Positions 20,401 to 22,500 of a stretch of DNA of 22,500 bases are shown piece by piece (positions within the stretch are counted from its first letter, which is position 1; the number at the start of each line of letters is the position of its first letter). The position numbers and the translations under genes are program-made. Below the pieces are notes generated by a model that did not search any database, had not been told where the DNA came from, and saw nothing but the letters and a program-made list of their open reading frames with translations. The DNA is from Chondrilla cf. caribensis (Eukaryota; Porifera; Demospongiae; Chondrillida; Chondrillidae). The stretch covers positions 4,972,295-4,994,794 of the forward strand of contig OZ026555.1 of the NCBI GenBank assembly GCA_964020155.1. Reading direction: 5' to 3'.

Positions 20401-21017
20401 ATCCAGACTGCACTGTATTTCAGTGTCCCCAGAGGTCTGACTTATCCAGACTACACTGTATTTCAGTGTCCCCAGAGGTCTGACTTATCCAGACTACACT
20501 GTATTTCAGTGTCCCCAGAGGTCTGACGTATCCAGACTACACTGTATTTCAGTGTCCCCAGAGGTCTGACGTATCCAGACTACACTGTATTTCAGTGTCC
20601 CCAGAGGTCTGACGTATCCAGACTACACTGTATTTCAGTGTCCCCAGAGGTCTGACGTATCCAGACTACACTGTATTTCAGTGTCCCCAGAGGTCTGACT
20701 TATCCAGATTCCACTGTATATCAGTCTCCCCAGAGGTTGAGACTTGTGTGAGCTGTGCTGTACCTAGTGTCCCTACTCACGATCAGCACACAATGCAAAT
20801 GACTCTTCTATTCTCACTCCCCTTCATATGCAGCTCGATCACTCTGGAATACGACGATGCGCTCACTAGATGTCGGAGGCTGTCCGAGTCTGTTGCCTGT
20901 CTCCTGGCTGAGAAGCCCTGTCCACACAGCGCAGTTGATAAGGAAGATATCTACATCTATCTCCGATGGCTGGTTTCACACTTACACTGTACAAAGAAGT
21001 TGTCGGCCACTGCAGAA
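15066..21017 (+). CDS. CCDC162-like coiled-coil protein (DUF4549), 5' part, 5 exons
   Basis: Exons 15066-15187, 17179-17251, 17648-17758, 19946-20070 and 20834-21017 join with matching phases (2, 0, 0, 2, 0) and GT-AG borders into 615 bp, or 205 codons, without a stop. The product begins with a charged, coiled-coil-like segment (residues 12-31). It continues through VVEYKRDRELLLKKL (50-64), EYTTENLPFLLHE (90-102), a Trp-containing helix, VRWARF, near 120-125, and EYDDALTRCRRLSES and IYLRWLVSHLHC toward the end. From memory, this succession matches the N-terminal DUF4549 domain of CCDC162 (human CCDC162P/C6orf183) proteins, whose function is poorly known. The ATG has A at -3 and G at +4. The family protein is far longer, so more exons lie beyond 22500. 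The introns carry large tandem arrays. Confidence 0.7.
16940..16953. promoter_or_regulatory. X-box-like motif 1 (RFX)
   Basis: GTTGCCATAGAAAC fits RYYNYYATRRNRAC, the X-box bound by RFX factors that control ciliary genes. It lies 20 bp from a second such motif. Confidence 0.45.
16973..16986. promoter_or_regulatory. X-box-like motif 2 (RFX)
   Basis: GTTGCCACGGTAAC has two perfect inverted half-sites (GTTGCC and GGTAAC) with one departure from the central AT. It lies about 60 bp upstream of the ATG-containing segment at 17044. Confidence 0.45.
17044..17083 (+). other. possible alternative first exon
   Basis: A YY1-like AAAATGGCCGCC is followed by 13 open codons and a strong donor, GTG/GTGAGTA. 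The segment ends in phase 1 and so cannot join exon 2 (which needs phase 2) as a coding start. If it is used at all, it may be a non-coding leader exon. Two X-box-like motifs lie just upstream. Confidence 0.2.
17179..17251 (+). CDS. CCDC162-like gene, exon 2
   Basis: A 73-bp exon after TATTTTGCAG and before GTGTGT. It completes the split Thr codon and adds SVGHHITVVEYKRDRELLL and then KKLTQ. It ends in phase 0. The other two frames are closed or do not fit the flanking phases. Confidence 0.72.
17303..17462. repeat. (TG)n microsatellite in intron 2
   Basis: TG repeats interrupted twice by the same ACGCGTGAGCATGTTTG phrase (near 17334 and 17389), so the tract includes a duplication of about 55 bp. 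Intron 2 is only 396 bp, and this tract fills much of it. Confidence 0.95.
17648..17758 (+). CDS. CCDC162-like gene, exon 3
   Basis: A 111-bp exon of 37 whole codons after ATCCTACAG and before GTTCCT. It encodes PGPRPVCIDWKVHEEELKAS followed by EYTTENLPFLLHE. The LPFLLHE end followed by exon 4 FFTGRL reads as one continuous family motif, so no exon is expected between them. Confidence 0.72.
17819..18270. repeat. 59-bp tandem repeat array 1 (intron 3)
   Basis: Seven full units and a partial one. The TGAACC anchors fall at 17823, 17882, 17941, 18000, 18059, 18118, 18177 and 18236, exactly 59 bp apart. The units contain AACCTCTATAATC, CACATGT and GAGATCTCCCCATCA, then TGTAGACTGTA. The first three copies carry CCACCCACATGTGG; the later ones carry CTCCCCACATGTTG. 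Confidence 0.96.
18271..18545. other. intron 3 sequence, nothing recognised
   Basis: Unique sequence between arrays. An open plus-strand frame from 18426 runs into the 36-bp repeat without splice support. Confidence 0.4.
18546..18697. repeat. 36-bp tandem repeat in intron 3, 4 copies
   Basis: Units hold CCACTACCCCCACAAGGACC and CTCCTAGTGTGTGGA. The first copy has one extra C, and the last diverges at its end. The period is a multiple of 3, which keeps a Pro-rich frame open, but I judge it non-coding. Confidence 0.92.
18887..19034. mobile_element. small MITE-like inverted-repeat element
   Basis: The ends are inverted copies. The left reads ATAC then TATAGCGGGAAAT...GGACAAAATTTTTGC, and the right end reads the same on the other strand with few changes, giving terminal repeats of about 40 bp on a 148-bp element. 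There is no coding capacity. The exact boundary and target duplication are uncertain (possibly TA). Confidence 0.75.
19247..19444. mobile_element. pogo/Tc1-type MITE with TA target duplication
   Basis: A 198-bp element bounded by TA on both sides (19245-19246 and 19445-19446). The left terminus is CAGTGGACCCTCT...TAAAGGACAC. The right terminus, read on the other strand, is CAGTGGAGCCTCT...TAAAGGACAC, about 25 bp of near-identical inverted repeat. CAG ends with TA duplications are characteristic of pogo-like members of the Tc1/mariner group. It has no transposase, so it would be mobilised in trans. Confidence 0.82.
19445..19945. other. end of intron 3, nothing recognised
   Basis: Unique sequence. 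An open frame from 19502 continues into exon 4, but the frame upstream of the acceptor at 19945 shows no family similarity and would break the LLHE-FFTG continuity. Confidence 0.5.
19946..20070 (+). CDS. CCDC162-like gene, exon 4
   Basis: A 125-bp exon after TTTCGACATTCTGCAG and before GTCAGT. It encodes FFTGRLSYLVHLKHSLLVRW and then a segment ending LYDDFQELM, leaving AG of a Ser codon completed by exon 5. An upstream frame running through intron 3 from 19502 is open by chance. Confidence 0.75.
20147..20740. repeat. 43-bp tandem repeat array in intron 4, about 14 copies
   Basis: Units begin GTGTCCCCAGAGGTCTGAC, continue TTATCC(A/G)GACT and end CACTGTATTTCA. Anchors at 20166 and 20209 give a 43-bp period. 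Each unit holds a CACTG-TATTT-CAGTG inverted repeat. One copy near 20390 is degenerate, and several central copies share GACGTATCC. The array occupies most of the 763-bp intron 4. Confidence 0.96.
20834..21017 (+). CDS. CCDC162-like gene, exon 5
   Basis: A 184-bp exon after CCCCTTCATATGCAG and before GTGAGT. The first base completes Ser 144, and 61 further codons follow: EYDDALTRCRRLSES, a Cys/Pro-containing loop (EKPCPHS), then KEDIYIYLRWLVSHLHC. It ends in phase 0. The next exon must lie beyond 22500, because intron 5 shows only repeats and AT-rich sequence. Confidence 0.75.
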
Positions 21018-21125
21018 GTGAGTTTTGGACTCAAGATGTCTTTTGAGCATGGTGTATTATAATGTTATTATTATAGTGTACATACGTATGTACTATATGT
21101 GTGTTAATGTTTGTATTATGTATGA
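21018..21125. other. start of intron 5
   Basis: AT-rich intronic sequence with the 16-bp palindrome GTACATACGTATGTAC at 21078-21093. Confidence 0.6.
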
Positions 21126-21903
21126 CTGTACTGAGTGGACCTCTATAATCTCCCCACATGTTGAGATCTCCCCATCACTGTAGACTGTACTGAGTGAACC
21201 TCTATAATCTACCCACATGTTGAGATCTCCCCATCACTGTAGACTGTACTGAGTGAACCTCTATAATCTCCCCACATGTTGAGATCTCCCATCACTGTAG
21301 ACTGTACTGAGTGAACCTCTATAATCTACCCACATGTTGAGATCTCCCCATCATTGTAGACTGTACTGAGTGGACCTCTATAATCTACCCACATGTTGAG
21401 ATCTCCCCATCACTGTAGACTGTACTGAGTGAACCTCTATAATCTACCCACATGTTGAGATCTCCCCATCATTGTAGACTGTACTGAGTGAACCTCTATA
21501 TTCTACCCACATGTTGAGATCTCCCCATCACTGTAGACTGTACTGAGTGAACCTCTATAATCTACCCACATGTTGAGATCTCCTTGTCATTGTAGACTGT
21601 ACTGAGTGAACCTCTATAATCTACCCACATGTTGAGATCTCCCCATCACTGTAGACTGTACTGAGTGAACCTCTATAATCTACCCACATGTTGAGATCTC
21701 CTTGTCATTGTAGACTGTACTGAGTGAACCTCTATAATCTACCCACATGTTGAGATCTCCCCATCACTGTAGACTGTACTGAGTGAACCTCTATAATCTA
21801 CCCACATGTTGAGATCTCCTCGTCATTGTAGACTGTACTGAGTGAACCTCTATAATCTACCCACATGTTGAAATCTCCCCATCACTGTAGACTGTACTGA
21901 GTG
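21126..21903. repeat. 59-bp tandem repeat array 2 (intron 5), about 13 copies
   Basis: This is the same 59-bp family as in intron 3. Units run from an anchor at 21136 to 21899 and hold AACCTCTATAATCTACCC, CACATGTTGAGATCTCC and TGTAGACTGTACTGAGTG. In the right half, units with CCCCATCACTG alternate with units with CCTTGTCATTG or CCTCGTCATTG, giving a 118-bp dimer period. Confidence 0.96.
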
Positions 21904-22255
21904 TACTTTTGTGATTGTATGCTTGTGTAATAATAGTTCACTATTGCACAGTAGTAGGTAAGACAATACTGCTCATTCTTGAGCAAAGCAAGAATAACCT
22001 GTGACGTTTGTCGTATGTACGTATGCATATTATGTGCGTACATTTCATATGGCTTGACCAGTTGTAACAGGAACTTCGTTTGTTCAATGTACATGCTAAT
22101 ATCTCTGTCTTGCTACAAATGGAGTACACACAACAGCATATTGCTTTGAGTTACTGTATTATTCTAGTTGGGTCATGTAGTGGTTAGACACACATGTACG
22201 CACACAGGTGTGTGAACATTAATGTGTATTATGATTATACCTCAGTGCATGCATG
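21904..22255. other. intron 5 sequence, nothing recognised
   Basis: AT-leaning unique sequence with several TACGTA-type words. No exon is seen on either strand. Confidence 0.5.
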
Positions 22256-22476
22256 CGTATACATGTGTGTGTGGGTGCGTGCAAGTTCACGCGTGTATGT
22301 GTGTGTGTGGGTGCGTGCAAGTTCACGCGTGTATGTGTGTGTGTGGGTGCGTGCAAGTTCACGCGTGTATGTGTGTGTGTGGGTGCGTGCAAGTTCACGC
22401 GTGTATGTGTGTGTGTGGGTGCATGCAAGTTCACGCGTGTATGTGTGTGTGTGGGTGCGTGCAAGTTCACATGTGC
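22256..22476. repeat. 36-bp tandem repeat, about 6 copies
   Basis: Units hold GTGTGGGTGCGTGCAAGTTC followed by ACGCGTGTATGTGT. GCAAGTTC anchors at 22281 and 22317 give the 36-bp period. A minus-strand frame stays open because 36 is a multiple of 3; this is an artefact. Confidence 0.94.
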
Positions 22477-22500
22477 ATGTGTGTGTGTGTGTGTGTGTGT
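22477..22500. repeat. (TG)n tract cut by the window edge
   Basis: TG repeats continue from the 36-bp array to the end of the window. Confidence 0.9.

Noticed and set aside
17819..21903. CRISPR-like regularly spaced direct repeats
   Set aside because: The 59-bp and 43-bp arrays are head-to-tail satellites with no unique spacers, and the surrounding genes are eukaryotic.

Overview
The window looks like a stretch of an animal nuclear genome. It has genes split by GT-AG introns, Kozak-type starts, a TATA/CRE/CCAAT promoter, a 5'-truncated non-LTR retrotransposon, MITE-like elements and a very heavy load of CA/TG microsatellites and minisatellites. The short introns and the termini of the two MITE-like elements remind me of demosponge assemblies. 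That placement is an inference from memory; nothing in the window fixes the species.

Positions 1-13,000 are gene-poor. They hold more than ten CA/TG tracts and minisatellites with unit lengths of 9, 16, 26, 36, 43 and 67 bp, a CACT-type array of about 600 bp, and a minus-strand LINE fragment (9479-10636) that keeps the reverse-transcriptase YADD motif through two C-terminal zinc fingers. A few splice-flanked open segments (948-1013, 8305-8367, 11296-11392) may be exons of an unrecognised plus-strand gene. They are reported at low confidence.

Positions 13,245-21,017 hold the two genes I can support. On the minus strand, 13585-14631 is an intronless 348-residue MAP kinase phosphatase (rhodanese-like domain plus dual-specificity phosphatase domain). 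Its compact promoter (TATAAAAG, a palindromic CRE, a CCAAT box) lies within 130 bp of the start codon. Head-to-head with it, 434 bp away on the plus strand, starts a multi-exon gene. Five exons (15066-15187, 17179-17251, 17648-17758, 19946-20070, 20834-21017) join in phase into 205 codons resembling the N-terminal DUF4549 region of CCDC162-type coiled-coil proteins. The gene runs off the right edge.

The introns of the CCDC162-like gene are filled with tandem arrays: a 59-bp unit in both intron 3 and intron 5, a 43-bp unit in intron 4 that looks derived from a MITE terminus, two 36-bp arrays, and two MITE-like elements. Intron 1 holds two RFX X-box-like motifs, which suggests a possible internal ciliary-type promoter. 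I see no tRNA, rRNA, CRISPR or prokaryotic features.
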